A stretch of 64,000 nt of DNA, taken from the NCBI GenBank assembly GCA_031552315.1, contig JAVBMP010000072.1, positions 1-64,000 of the forward strand, written 5' to 3'. Source of the DNA: JAVBMP01 sp031552315 (lineage in GTDB: Bacteria > Desulfobacterota > Desulfovibrionia > Desulfovibrionales > Desulfovibrionaceae). The stretch's first letter is position 1. The number at the start of each line of letters is the position of its first letter. The notes beneath the pieces were generated by a model. The model was not told where the DNA came from, searched no databases, and saw only the letters and a list, made by a program, of their open reading frames with translations. Below are positions 32,401 through 40,737 of this stretch, one piece after another. The position numbers and the translations under genes are program-made.

Positions 32401-32802
32401 GCTGTACCCCTTATGCTTTTTGAAGTTGAAGCAATGGTCTCCATTTGCGGGAACGTGTGAAATAAATAACTACCTATGATAATACATAGCCCCACAGCCA
32501 TATAATGTCAAGACAAACGGGAACCGCGCATGCCCCGTTTACCCCAGCGCGACGCCTTTTGGCAAAACTGACCAGCGAAAAAACTGTCCAGCGGAAAAAC
32601 TGCCCAGGTGAAAAACTGTCCGGCGGCAAATCTTCAGGTGAAAAAAGTCAAGGCGAAAAAATGAACGCGGCGATAATTTGTCATACATTTGTATTACGTT
32701 GCGGTGTAAATCTGTTGAACATGCCCCATTGGCTACAAATGCCGGTGAATCGTTTCAAGTGTGACAGATTGGGGAGTTATTCAAAAAACGGAGGGAAATA
32801 TC
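32401..32802. other. 402-bp divergent gene-free region
   Basis: Between the oxidoreductase and the amidase genes. The stretch 32455-32510 is AT-rich and probably holds promoters; no boxes can be assigned with confidence. 32568-32661 is a degenerate ~16-bp tandem tract (next entry). CGGAGGG near 32790 is the amidase ribosome site. Confidence 0.55.
32568..32661. repeat. Degenerate ~16-bp tandem tract
   Basis: Six imperfect units: CTGACCAGCGAAAAAA, CTGTCCAGCGGAAAAA, CTGCCCAGGTGAAAAA, CTGTCCGGCGGCAAAT, then two 15-nt units with loss of one base. It lies in the leader region between divergent genes and does not look coding. Confidence 0.75.
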
Positions 32803-34413
32803 ATGGATGAAAAAAATAGCTTTGCGACAATGAACAGAAGGGATTTTTTGCGCCTGGGCACAGTGGCGGTAGCCGGGGGCTACCTGGCCTCTATAGGCAG
32901 CCCGTTATCCGCCTTTGCCGCTGACGGCGCGGTGGAAAGCCCGGCATATTTGCCGGCGACAGAACAGATCAAGCTTTTTAAAGCGGGCAAGCTTTCACCC
33001 GTAGATGTCCTGATGGCCCAAATTGAAAGAATAAAAGAATTGAATGGCCCCCTGAATGTAAGCAATGATGAACCAAAAGATTTCATGAAGTTCAACGGCG
33101 AAATCAACGCCATTACCTACGAGCATTTTGAGCCTGCCATAAAAGCGGCGAAAGAGGCGGAACAGCGCTATAAAGCCGGGACGGCAAGGCCGCTTGAAGG
33201 CATTACCGTTGCTGTGAAAGATGAAAATGATGTAGTCGGCTGGAGAACAACCATGGGGTCTCTGCTTTTGAAAGACGCCCCGCTGGCCACGGAAAACGCG
33301 GCAATAATAAACATGCTGCTTGAAGCCGGGGCAATACTGCATATTCAAACCACGGTGCCGGAATTTTACATCAACGCCTCCACCTGGTCGCGCCTGTGGG
33401 GCGTAACCCGCAACCCGTGGAACCTGTGGTATTCTGTCGGCGGTTCATCCGGCGGATCCGGCGCGGCGCTGGCGGCCGGTTTTACCACCCTTGCCACTGG
33501 GTCCGACATGGGCGGTTCAATCCGCGTTCCTTCCTCCTTGTGCGGCCTGTATGGCTTCAAAGCGCCGTTCGGGCGTATTCCAACATCGGAAACAAGCTAT
33601 GAGACCACAGGGCCAATGGCGCGCAATTTTCAAGATATGGTGCTGATGCAAAATATCATCACAGGCCCGCACCCCTCGGTGCATGCCGCCCTGCGGCCCA
33701 AGCTTGATTACCCGGCCAGCTATGATTCGCTTAAAGGCGTCAAGATAGCCCTGGACTACTTTGCCAACTGGGTTCCGGAAGGCGTGGACGCCGCGGTAAA
33801 GGATTCACTGGCGAACGCGGCAGATGTGCTGCGCGGCCAGGGCGCTGTGGTGGAAGAAATTGACCTGGGTTGGAAATACAAAGATATTTTCAATACCTTC
33901 ATGAGCGGCCTGCTTTCAACTGAAATTGGCGCCATGATGCTTGAGGCCGGCAAACAGGGCGGTAATTTTACCAGCTATGCGGAACATTTTATCAAAAGCG
34001 CCAAACAAAGTGGCCCCGTTGCCATGGCAGAGGCCAGCAACCTTGCGACAAAAATGCACAGCCAGCTTCAAAGGGAAATCTTCAGCAAAGGGTACAGCAC
34101 CTTGATTATGCCGACCCTGCTTACCCCGTACGTAGCCGCCGACCATGACCCGACAAAAGACGCGGTCATTATCAACGGCAAACAGGTTAAAGGGCTAAGC
34201 TATGTAATTACCCTGGTTTGGAACCTTTTAAGCCGCTACCCGGTTGTTGATGTGCCGGTCGGCATAGCCAAAAACCAAATCCCTATGGGTATGCAGATTA
34301 TCGGCAACACCTTTGATGACCTGGCGGCATTCCGCGTGGCTTTTGCCTATTCACAGGCAGGGTTGCAATTGTACCACGGGAAGATGTTTCCCACAAACAT
34401 TTCCAGGGCATAA
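32803..34413 (+). CDS. Tat-exported amidase-signature hydrolase
   Basis: 536 residues. A twin-arginine signal (NRRDFLRLGTVAVAGGYLAS, 11-30) ends near AFA-AD (39-41), so the enzyme is exported folded to the periplasm. The amidase-signature core is clear: Lys139 in AVKDENDV, cis-Ser215/216 in VGGSSGGSG, and nucleophile Ser239 in SDMGGSIRVPS, making the Ser-cisSer-Lys triad. Residues beyond contain the GLYGFKAPFGR and IGNTFDD blocks. It should cleave a C-N amide bond of an unknown amide, peptide or nitrogen polymer. Start chosen at ATG 32803, where the signal peptide begins and CGGAGGG precedes. Copy C of the interspersed repeat follows immediately. Confidence 0.9.
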   Translation: MDEKNSFATMNRRDFLRLGTVAVAGGYLASIGSPLSAFAADGAVESPAYLPATEQIKLFKAGKLSPVDVLMAQIERIKELNGPLNVSNDEPKDFMKFNGEINAITYEHFEPAIKAAKEAEQRYKAGTARPLEGITVAVKDENDVVGWRTTMGSLLLKDAPLATENAAIINMLLEAGAILHIQTTVPEFYINASTWSRLWGVTRNPWNLWYSVGGSSGGSGAALAAGFTTLATGSDMGGSIRVPSSLCGLYGFKAPFGRIPTSETSYETTGPMARNFQDMVLMQNIITGPHPSVHAALRPKLDYPASYDSLKGVKIALDYFANWVPEGVDAAVKDSLANAADVLRGQGAVVEEIDLGWKYKDIFNTFMSGLLSTEIGAMMLEAGKQGGNFTSYAEHFIKSAKQSGPVAMAEASNLATKMHSQLQREIFSKGYSTLIMPTLLTPYVAADHDPTKDAVIINGKQVKGLSYVITLVWNLLSRYPVVDVPVGIAKNQIPMGMQIIGNTFDDLAAFRVAFAYSQAGLQLYHGKMFPTNISRA

Positions 34414-34422
34414 TAACTACCT

Positions 34423-34567
34423 GAGGCCATTGCACAATGAGAATTTTTGTTCTTTTACAAGGAGTGCGAGTTCCGTGCGGAGGGAGTATATTCAAGCATA
34501 TATGACCTTCGCGCGGGACGAAGCACGACGCAGTAAAAGGGCAAAAAGGCCATTGTGCAACGGCCTC
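34423..34567 (-). repeat. Interspersed ~150-bp palindrome-ended element, copy C
   Basis: Left end GAGGCCATTGCACAATG running into AGAATTTTTGTTCTTTTAC; right end GGCCATTGTGCAACGGCCTC. Starts 10 nt after the amidase stop codon. No clear target duplication is visible. Confidence 0.9.
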
Positions 34568-34592
34568 ATCGTGTTTCAGGTAGAGCCCATTG

Positions 34593-34614
34593 TAGGCCGT
34601 TGCACAATGGCCTC
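34593..34614. repeat. Solo palindrome cutting a former reading frame
   Basis: Core AGGCCGTTGCACAATGGCCT (34594-34613), 26 nt beyond copy C. The truncated frame described next begins directly at its right edge, so this repeat appears to mark the breakpoint. Confidence 0.75.
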
Positions 34615-34615
34615 C

Positions 34616-34731
34616 AAGTTTTGTTATCCCGTTTGGCGCTTGATTTCTCTTATCCTCTTGTGTACAGCTATAGCGATGCGTATCTGGACGATTATTTTAA
34701 TGAATGCCTTAAAATGGAGCAGGTATTGTGA
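34616..34731 (+). pseudogene. Possible C-terminal remnant of a truncated gene
   Basis: A frame of 37 codons ending at TGA 34729-34731 reads like a protein tail (LALDFSYPLVYSYSDAYLDD and onward to KMEQVL). It opens at the repeat edge and has no start codon of its own with a ribosome site. Its stop overlaps the GTG start of the radical SAM gene by the classic GTGA arrangement of coupled genes. The AT-rich composition matches the downstream gene. I infer a gene that once lay upstream in an operon with it and was truncated by repeat insertion or deletion. Family unknown; the evidence is short and could be chance. Confidence 0.35.
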
Positions 34732-35660
34732 TTTTTTGTCCTTATCTTGTCCGTGATATTAATTTTGAACCTGATGCCATTCAGCCGTGTTGCAATGTCC
34801 GTTCACTTTCAGTCCCACGATTTGCGTTTAAGGGCGGCAAAGTGAATATGGTTGAATATTGTCAGCATGTTCAAGACACTATAATACGCATGCAAGATGA
34901 TAGTATTTGTAAAAACTGTCCGGAATTAATAGAAATTCCCGCCAACAAGACGTCTGCCTCAAATATTCTGTTCCAGACGGTTTCTTTTAATATGCACAGG
35001 TATTTATGCAATTGCAAATGCGTATATTGCGATTTTCACAAGCAAACATTGTTGCCGTATTCCATACTGCCTGCAATTAACAGCTTGTATTCCCAAAATG
35101 TTTTGCATAAAGACTGTTTTTTTAGCTGGGGCGGCGGCGAGCCAACCATACTGCGCGAATTTGAAGAAGCGGCAACATTAATATACAATTATGGCTTCAA
35201 ACAGTATATTCATACCAATGCCTTGCATTATTCCAACACCATTGCGGGCCTGCTTGAAAAACAATCGGCAGGGGTGAATATCAGTCTTGATTCCGGAAAT
35301 CCGGAAGTATACAAAGCCGTCAAGGGGCTTGACGGCTTCAAGCGGGTTACCGCGAACATTGGCAAATATATTGCCGCCTCAAGAAATGAGTGTGACATTA
35401 CCATCAAATACATCATTTTTTCAGCTAATAATTCTCAGCAAATGATAGAAGATTTCTTTGCCTTATGTAAATATCTTGGAATAAAAAATGTCGAGTTTTC
35501 TTTTGATTTCAGAGAGGTTAATGATGGAACTGTATCAAATGAAACGCTTGATGCCGCAATTTCTTTCATCGCGCTTTCCAATGCCTTGAACATTAAATGT
35601 TCGCCTTTTTTTGTAGACAACCAGATGATTAAAATGTTGGAAGACCGCGTTAATGCCTAG
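34728..35660 (+). CDS. Radical SAM protein, AT-rich, SPASM-like N-terminus
   Basis: 310 residues. The radical SAM cluster motif is C94-x3-C98-x2-C101 (CNCKCVYC), followed by GGGEP (135-139) for SAM binding and a barrel to about 290. Upstream, CPYLVRDINFEPDAIQPCC (4-22) and C61-x2-C64 resemble a SPASM-type auxiliary Fe-S site, here placed before the core. Such enzymes modify peptides, sugars or proteins. Start is GTG at 34728 with GGAGCAGG upstream. The base composition is visibly more AT-rich than neighbours (many TTT, AAT, ATA codons), and the gene sits between interspersed repeats, so horizontal acquisition is likely. No substrate peptide gene was recognised. Confidence 0.75.
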   Translation: MIFCPYLVRDINFEPDAIQPCCNVRSLSVPRFAFKGGKVNMVEYCQHVQDTIIRMQDDSICKNCPELIEIPANKTSASNILFQTVSFNMHRYLCNCKCVYCDFHKQTLLPYSILPAINSLYSQNVLHKDCFFSWGGGEPTILREFEEAATLIYNYGFKQYIHTNALHYSNTIAGLLEKQSAGVNISLDSGNPEVYKAVKGLDGFKRVTANIGKYIAASRNECDITIKYIIFSANNSQQMIEDFFALCKYLGIKNVEFSFDFREVNDGTVSNETLDAAISFIALSNALNIKCSPFFVDNQMIKMLEDRVNA

Positions 35661-35750
35661 CATTCTCGTGCGCCAAATTTTCGCGGCTTACTATTTTAGC
35701 GTGTCACTTGATGAATTACCTGGCCACATCTAACAACCCTGTGGTGCATT

Positions 35751-36854
35751 ATGAAAAATTTGAAGGTATTCGCGGCGGGTTTTGCCCTGTTGCCGTTACT
35801 TTTGCTTGGCGCTTGCGGCATACTTTATGATTCCGCGGTGTGGGTTGGCAGCATCAATTTGCCGGATCTTCCGCGCGGCGATCTCTATGACCCGGATTTT
35901 TACAAAACAGCCACGCTGGAAGATGTGCAAAAACTTGTTGGCGACAAGTCGCTTGTAGGCGAGCAAACTACATATTCAGAAAAGGAATTTGCCCGTGACT
36001 CGCGCGTTGGGTTTATTGATTTCAGCAAGATTACCTGGCCTTTTATCCCCAACCACCATATCAGCACAACAGAAACAACGGTACGCCCGGTGGACGTGGC
36101 CCGAAAAAATTCCCCAAGCAGGGAAGTTGTAAGAATGCTTGAAAGGGCCAGCGGCATTTCAGATGAAGAAAGCTTCAACTACCGGCTGGCGTCGCTTAGG
36201 GGCGAGCAGGCGGGAAGCGTGCTGGAAGAATACAAGGCTGTGCCCTTCAATTGCTTTACCGCATCTTTCCTTGTGGATAAGAAAATGCTTCCGGAATTGG
36301 AAGCGTATTTGCAACAGCACCCCGGGGCCAACCTTAATTGTACCCCGGACCCGCGTGGTTTGGACAAGTATCAGCGGGCAGGTATTAGCGCCCCGCTGGT
36401 TGCGGCTATTAATGCCGACAACCCGGACATTCTGAGCCTGTTGATAAAGAAGGGGGCAAAATTGGATTCATGGGAAGACACGGGCACATGGGAGCGTGTT
36501 CCAAGTGCCAAAATTATGGCCGTGCTGAAAAGGGCCGGCGGGCAAATTCCACCGGCCACCTGCGACAAGCTGGCGCGAGGTTCGAATTATTCAGCAAACA
36601 GCGAGTACCAGGTGTTTGCCAATGAAATTTACGGCATGTGTTATTTCAGCCCGGAAGTTCAACCGCATATGTTGAAAGAGGCTATTGAATGGAACCGTAC
36701 AGACCTTGTGCAAAGACTGCTCCGCAGTGGGGTAATGCCGCAAGAAGGCAAGGAATACGAGGTGCGCTACAGACCTGGAGAAAGCATTGTCAAAATGGAA
36801 AACCTGCTTAAAGGTTATGGGGTAAAACTGAAACCCTACGCATTATCCAGTTGA
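35751..36854 (+). CDS. Lipoprotein with an ankyrin-like repeat
   Basis: 367 residues. A signal peptide with the lipobox LLGAC (Cys22) predicts a lipid-anchored envelope protein. Residues about 214-240 (SAPLVAAINADNPDILSLLIKKGAKLD) form one clear ankyrin repeat, and the region 315-345 (MLKEAIEWNRTDLVQRLLRSGV) may be another. The rest is unrecognised. Four cysteines (about 165, 198, 275, 299) could form disulfides in the periplasm. No operon partner; a solo palindrome follows at 36861. Function unknown; ankyrins in lipoproteins usually mediate protein contacts. Confidence 0.75.
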   Translation: MKNLKVFAAGFALLPLLLLGACGILYDSAVWVGSINLPDLPRGDLYDPDFYKTATLEDVQKLVGDKSLVGEQTTYSEKEFARDSRVGFIDFSKITWPFIPNHHISTTETTVRPVDVARKNSPSREVVRMLERASGISDEESFNYRLASLRGEQAGSVLEEYKAVPFNCFTASFLVDKKMLPELEAYLQQHPGANLNCTPDPRGLDKYQRAGISAPLVAAINADNPDILSLLIKKGAKLDSWEDTGTWERVPSAKIMAVLKRAGGQIPPATCDKLARGSNYSANSEYQVFANEIYGMCYFSPEVQPHMLKEAIEWNRTDLVQRLLRSGVMPQEGKEYEVRYRPGESIVKMENLLKGYGVKLKPYALSS

Positions 36855-36860
36855 TATGTA

Positions 36861-36880
36861 AGGCCATTGCGCAATGGCCT
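36861..36880. repeat. Solo interspersed palindrome
   Basis: Perfect 20-bp palindrome AGGCCATTGCGCAATGGCCT, 6 nt after the lipoprotein stop codon. No flanking duplication seen. Confidence 0.85.
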
Positions 36881-36963
36881 CTGTTTGGAATATACCGTTC
36901 TGGCATCCTGAAATTTAGGGCTTGTCCATAAAGACAGGCCCCAGGTCGCAGTTGCGTGTTTTT

Positions 36964-37012
36964 TACCCCTGTTACCCTGTTATCCCCATTATCCCCTGTT
37001 ATCCCTGTTACT
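36964..37012. repeat. Degenerate short tandem tract (CCCTGTTAT-type)
   Basis: About five imperfect 8-11-nt units of the form TACCCCTGT, TACCCTGT, TATCCCCAT, TATCCCCTGT, TATCCCTGT directly upstream of the DUF486 gene. It overlaps the position expected for that gene's leader. Confidence 0.7.
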
Positions 37013-37024
37013 ATGGAAGCCGCC

Positions 37025-37378
37025 ATGCCATCTTCTTTGCCAATTCCCGTTATAACCATAGGTTTGCTGCTTTGTTCCAACATTTTTATGACAGCGGCCT
37101 GGTACGGCCATTTGAAGTTTCCGGATTCCACCCTGTGGCGGGTGGTGCTTATAAGCTGGGGCATTGCCTTTTTTGAATACTGCCTGCAAGTGCCCGCCAA
37201 CCGCGCCGGGTTTGGCTATTTTAACGCGGCGGAACTTAAAACCATACAAGAAGTGCTTTCCCTTAGCGTCTTCATGGTGTTTTCCGTCCTTTATCTGAAC
37301 CAGCCCTTAAAGTGGAACTATGTGCTGGGGTTTGCCATGATCATAGGCGCGGCCTTTGTTATATTCCATGAATGGTAG
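37025..37378 (+). CDS. DMT superfamily protein, DUF486
   Basis: 117-residue membrane protein of the DUF486 group (drug/metabolite transporter superfamily, four helices). Family sequence is strongly conserved: VITIGLLLCSNIFMTAAWYGHLK (helix 1), WGIAFFEYCLQVPANRAG (central signature) and WNYVLGFAMIIGAAFVIFHEW (last helix). Homologues are small four-helix pores probably acting as dimers; the substrate is unknown. I start at ATG 37025 because GGAAG sits 7 nt upstream and the family begins there; upstream frames run through the degenerate tandem tract. It lies alone between the lipoprotein and radC. Confidence 0.85.
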   Translation: MPSSLPIPVITIGLLLCSNIFMTAAWYGHLKFPDSTLWRVVLISWGIAFFEYCLQVPANRAGFGYFNAAELKTIQEVLSLSVFMVFSVLYLNQPLKWNYVLGFAMIIGAAFVIFHEW

Positions 37379-37438
37379 CTTTTTTTTGACGGCAAGCTTG
37401 CCGTGCCCCCTTGCCAGTTTTCCAAAACTGCTTATCTA

Positions 37439-38113
37439 ATGAAAATGCACTACCACGGACACAGAGAACGCCTGCGTGAACGGCTTAGAAGCGGCCCGGC
37501 CCACATGGCCGATTATGAGCTGCTGGAACTGTTGCTTGGGCATGTGCTGCTGCGGCAAGATACCAAACCCCTGGCCAAAGAATTGCTGGAACGCTTCCAG
37601 TCCGTGCGCGGCGTGCTTGACGCGTCTTTGTCGGAACTGGCTTCCATAAAAGGCTTTGGCCCCTCGCTTCAGGCCTTTTGGCTGCTTTTGCAGGAAGTTA
37701 TGGCCCGTTACGCTGAAGCGCCCTTGCGTCAGCGGGAAGTGCTTTCCAGCCCGTCCGCCGTGGCGGAAATGGCCCGCCGGCGTCTGGCTTCCTGCCGGCA
37801 TGAAGAAAACTGGGTGGCCTATGTGGATACCCAAAACAGACTAGTGCAGTGGGAAATGGCCTCTCGCGGCACCATAGACCACGCCATGCTCCAACCGCGT
37901 GACATTATGGAACGCGCCCTTATCCTGAAGGCTTCCGGCTTCGTGCTGGTGCATAACCACCCCGGCGGCAACCCCGGCCCCTCGCGGGCGGATCTGCAAA
38001 CCACATCCATGCTGAAAGATGCCTGCAAGACCATCGGGCTGCGCTTTCTGGATCATGTAATAGTCACAGACGGCGCTTGCTACAGTATTATGCAGGAAGG
38101 TCTGTTGCCCTAG
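37439..38113 (+). CDS. radC: RadC-like JAB/MPN domain protein
   Basis: 224 residues. An N-terminal helix-hairpin-helix region (HGHRERLRERL at 5-15; IKGFGPSL near 73-80) and a C-terminal JAB1/MPN domain with the metal-binding motif LVHNHPGGNPGPSRAD (H-x-H-P-x7-S-x2-D). The name is historical: E. coli radC has no proven repair activity, and the function of this widespread protein is unresolved. Start at ATG 37439 (or the in-frame ATG at 37445) matches the family N-terminus, with no good ribosome site. It precedes lon by 135 bp on the same strand. Confidence 0.9.
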   Translation: MKMHYHGHRERLRERLRSGPAHMADYELLELLLGHVLLRQDTKPLAKELLERFQSVRGVLDASLSELASIKGFGPSLQAFWLLLQEVMARYAEAPLRQREVLSSPSAVAEMARRRLASCRHEENWVAYVDTQNRLVQWEMASRGTIDHAMLQPRDIMERALILKASGFVLVHNHPGGNPGPSRADLQTTSMLKDACKTIGLRFLDHVIVTDGACYSIMQEGLLP

Positions 38114-38248
38114 GGGCGGCTGTTCCACAAAACCTTGCCTGTTGCTTGAATTTATGTCCATTGCTTCCTTTTTTTTGCCGGGCCATTGCGTTTTTGCATG
38201 GTCAAATTTGAAAGATTTTGTTAAAATCTCCTGAAGAGGTGTGAATAT

Positions 38249-40726
38249 ATGAGCGATTTTGAAGATAAAAAACCTGACGGGGCTGAAGAAATTACCCTTG
38301 AAGATATAATGCGCATGGCAGAGGCGGAAAATGAAGACCCGTCCGGCGCTTCGGCGGAAGAAAAGCCGCTGGCGGATGAAATACCCTCCAGCCTGCCGGT
38401 GCTGCCGGTGCGCGATGTGGTGCTGTTCAATTACATGATACTGCCGCTTTTTGTCGGGCGGGAGGCCTCTGTCCGGGCGGTGGAAGAAGCCCTGCAAAAC
38501 AAGCGCTACATGCTTATCCTTACCCAAAAGAGTGAAGAGGTGGAAAACCCCGCCCCAACGGATCTGCACCGCATAGGCACCGTGGTCTCCATCTTGCGCA
38601 TGCTCAAGTTGCCCGATGGCCGCCTGAAGCTGCTGGTGCAGGGCGTAAGCCGCGCCTATGCGGAATCTGTAAGCACCTTCAAGCCCTTTATGGAAGCGCG
38701 CGTGCAACTGCTGCCAGAAAGTGAAGCGGTGCCGGTTGGGCTGGAGGTGGAAGCCATGCTCCGGGCCGCCCGTGAGCAAAGTGAAAAGATTTTGGGCGCG
38801 CGCGGCATGGTGAACCCGGAAATTGGCGCGGTGCTGAACAGCGTTGACCACCCCGGCCGCATGGCGGACATGATAGCCGCCCACCTGCACCTGAAGGCGT
38901 CAGACGCCCAGGCCCTGCTGGAAACCCTTGACCCGGTGGCCCGCCTGGCAGAAGTGAACCGCTACCTTGCAAAAGAGGTGGAACTGGCGTCCATGCAGGC
39001 CCATATTCAGGAAAGCGCCCGTGAAGGCATGGACAAGGCCCAGCGGGACTACTTCCTGCGGGAACAGCTTAAGGCCATACGTCATGAACTTGGCGACAGC
39101 AGCGCGGACGGCGGCGATGTGGACGAACTTGCTGAAGCCCTGGAAAAGGCCAAACTGCCCAAAGATGTGAAAAAGGAAGCGGACAAGCAACTTAAGCGCC
39201 TTTCCGGCATGCACGGCGATTCATCGGAATATTCCGTGCTGCGCAACTATCTGGAATGGATTGCCGACCTGCCCTGGTCCGTGCTTTCGCGTGATGCTTT
39301 GAATATCCCGAAGGCCAAAGAAATTCTGGATGAAGACCACTACGGGCTGGAAAAGGTCAAAGACCGCATTCTGGAATACCTTTCCGTGCGCAAGCTCAAC
39401 CCCAAATCCAAGGGGCCAATCCTGTGCTTTGTGGGGCCTCCGGGCGTGGGCAAAACCTCTTTGGGCCGTTCCATCGCGCGGGCCATGGGGCGCAAATTCA
39501 CCCGCATGTCGCTGGGCGGCATGCGTGATGAGGCGGAAATTCGCGGCCACCGCCGCACCTATGTTGGGGCCATGCCCGGCCGCATCATTCAGTCCCTTAA
39601 ACAGACCGGCACCCGCAACCCGGTGATAATGCTGGATGAAGTGGACAAAATAGGCGCGGATTTCCGGGGCGACCCGTCTTCTGCCCTTCTGGAAGTGCTG
39701 GATCCGGAACAGAATTTTTCCTTCAGCGACCATTACCTGAACCTGCCCTTTGACCTTTCAAAGGTCATGTTCATCTGCACGGCCAACCACCTGGACACCA
39801 TCCCCGGCCCCCTGCAGGACCGTATGGAAATTATCCGCTTGCCCGGCTACACCATGCAGGAAAAAATGGCCATAGCCAAACGCTTCATCCTGAAGCGCCA
39901 AATAGAAGAAAACGGCCTGAAGCCCGGTGACGTAAGCATGGAAGACGACGTGCTTGCCGCCATAATCAACGGCTATACCCGTGAAGCGGGCCTGCGTAAC
40001 CTGGAACGGGAAATAGGCTCCATTTGCCGCAAACTGGCCCGCAAACGGGCAGAAGGGGCCAAGGGCCGCTTCAAGGTAACGCAAAAAATGGTGCACGATC
40101 TTCTGGGCGCGCCCCGCTTCCTGGATGAAGAGCTGGATTCCCTTTCCGGTTCCGGCGTGGCCCTGGGCCTGGCCTGGACGCCCTACGGCGGCGAAGTGCT
40201 GAACGTGGAAGTAAGCACCATGCCCGGCAAAGGCGCGCTTACCCTTACCGGCCAGCTTGGCGATGTAATGAAGGAAAGCGCCCACGCCGCCGTAAGCTAC
40301 GCCCGCAGCCATGCGGAACAGCTTGGTATACCAACGGATTTCGCCTCCACGCTGGATTTGCACATCCACGTGCCCGCCGGGGCTACCCCAAAAGACGGCC
40401 CTTCAGCAGGCGTAACCCTGGCAACAGCCCTTGTTTCCGCCCTTGGCGGCAAACCCGTGCGTAACGACCTGTGCATGACCGGAGAAATAACCCTGCGCGG
40501 ACGCGTGCTGCCCGTGGGCGGCATCAAGGAAAAAATCCTCGCCGCCGTGGCCCGTGGCATAAAACACGCCATCATACCCAAGCAGAACAGCAAAGATCTG
40601 GAAGATATACCGGCGGAATTGCTAAAGCAAATAACCATACACCCGGTAAGCGAACTTTCAGAAGTGCTTGGGCTGGCCCTTGGCGGCAAAGTGAAAAAGG
40701 CAAAGAGCAAGAAAGAAAAAGAATAA
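38249..40726 (+). CDS. lon: ATP-dependent protease Lon
   Basis: 825-residue Lon, with a divergent acidic N-terminus (1-40) before the usual LON substrate-binding domain (50-240), a AAA+ domain (Walker A GPPGVGKTS near 396-404; Walker B VIMLDEVDK) and the serine-lysine protease domain: Ser719 in KDGPSAGV and the Lys of GGIKEK. The lysine-rich tail (VKKAKSKKEKE) is unusual but not rare. It degrades misfolded and regulatory proteins. GAGGTG precedes the start at a good distance. Downstream to the next gene lie terminator-like GC repeats. Confidence 0.96.
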   Translation: MSDFEDKKPDGAEEITLEDIMRMAEAENEDPSGASAEEKPLADEIPSSLPVLPVRDVVLFNYMILPLFVGREASVRAVEEALQNKRYMLILTQKSEEVENPAPTDLHRIGTVVSILRMLKLPDGRLKLLVQGVSRAYAESVSTFKPFMEARVQLLPESEAVPVGLEVEAMLRAAREQSEKILGARGMVNPEIGAVLNSVDHPGRMADMIAAHLHLKASDAQALLETLDPVARLAEVNRYLAKEVELASMQAHIQESAREGMDKAQRDYFLREQLKAIRHELGDSSADGGDVDELAEALEKAKLPKDVKKEADKQLKRLSGMHGDSSEYSVLRNYLEWIADLPWSVLSRDALNIPKAKEILDEDHYGLEKVKDRILEYLSVRKLNPKSKGPILCFVGPPGVGKTSLGRSIARAMGRKFTRMSLGGMRDEAEIRGHRRTYVGAMPGRIIQSLKQTGTRNPVIMLDEVDKIGADFRGDPSSALLEVLDPEQNFSFSDHYLNLPFDLSKVMFICTANHLDTIPGPLQDRMEIIRLPGYTMQEKMAIAKRFILKRQIEENGLKPGDVSMEDDVLAAIINGYTREAGLRNLEREIGSICRKLARKRAEGAKGRFKVTQKMVHDLLGAPRFLDEELDSLSGSGVALGLAWTPYGGEVLNVEVSTMPGKGALTLTGQLGDVMKESAHAAVSYARSHAEQLGIPTDFASTLDLHIHVPAGATPKDGPSAGVTLATALVSALGGKPVRNDLCMTGEITLRGRVLPVGGIKEKILAAVARGIKHAIIPKQNSKDLEDIPAELLKQITIHPVSELSEVLGLALGGKVKKAKSKKEKE

Positions 40727-40737
40727 ATTGGTTAGGT

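Noticed and set aside
34728..35660. Ribosomal peptide (RiPP) cluster around the radical SAM gene
   Set aside because: No short precursor gene with a leader-like pattern or exporter nearby; only the radical SAM gene is supported.
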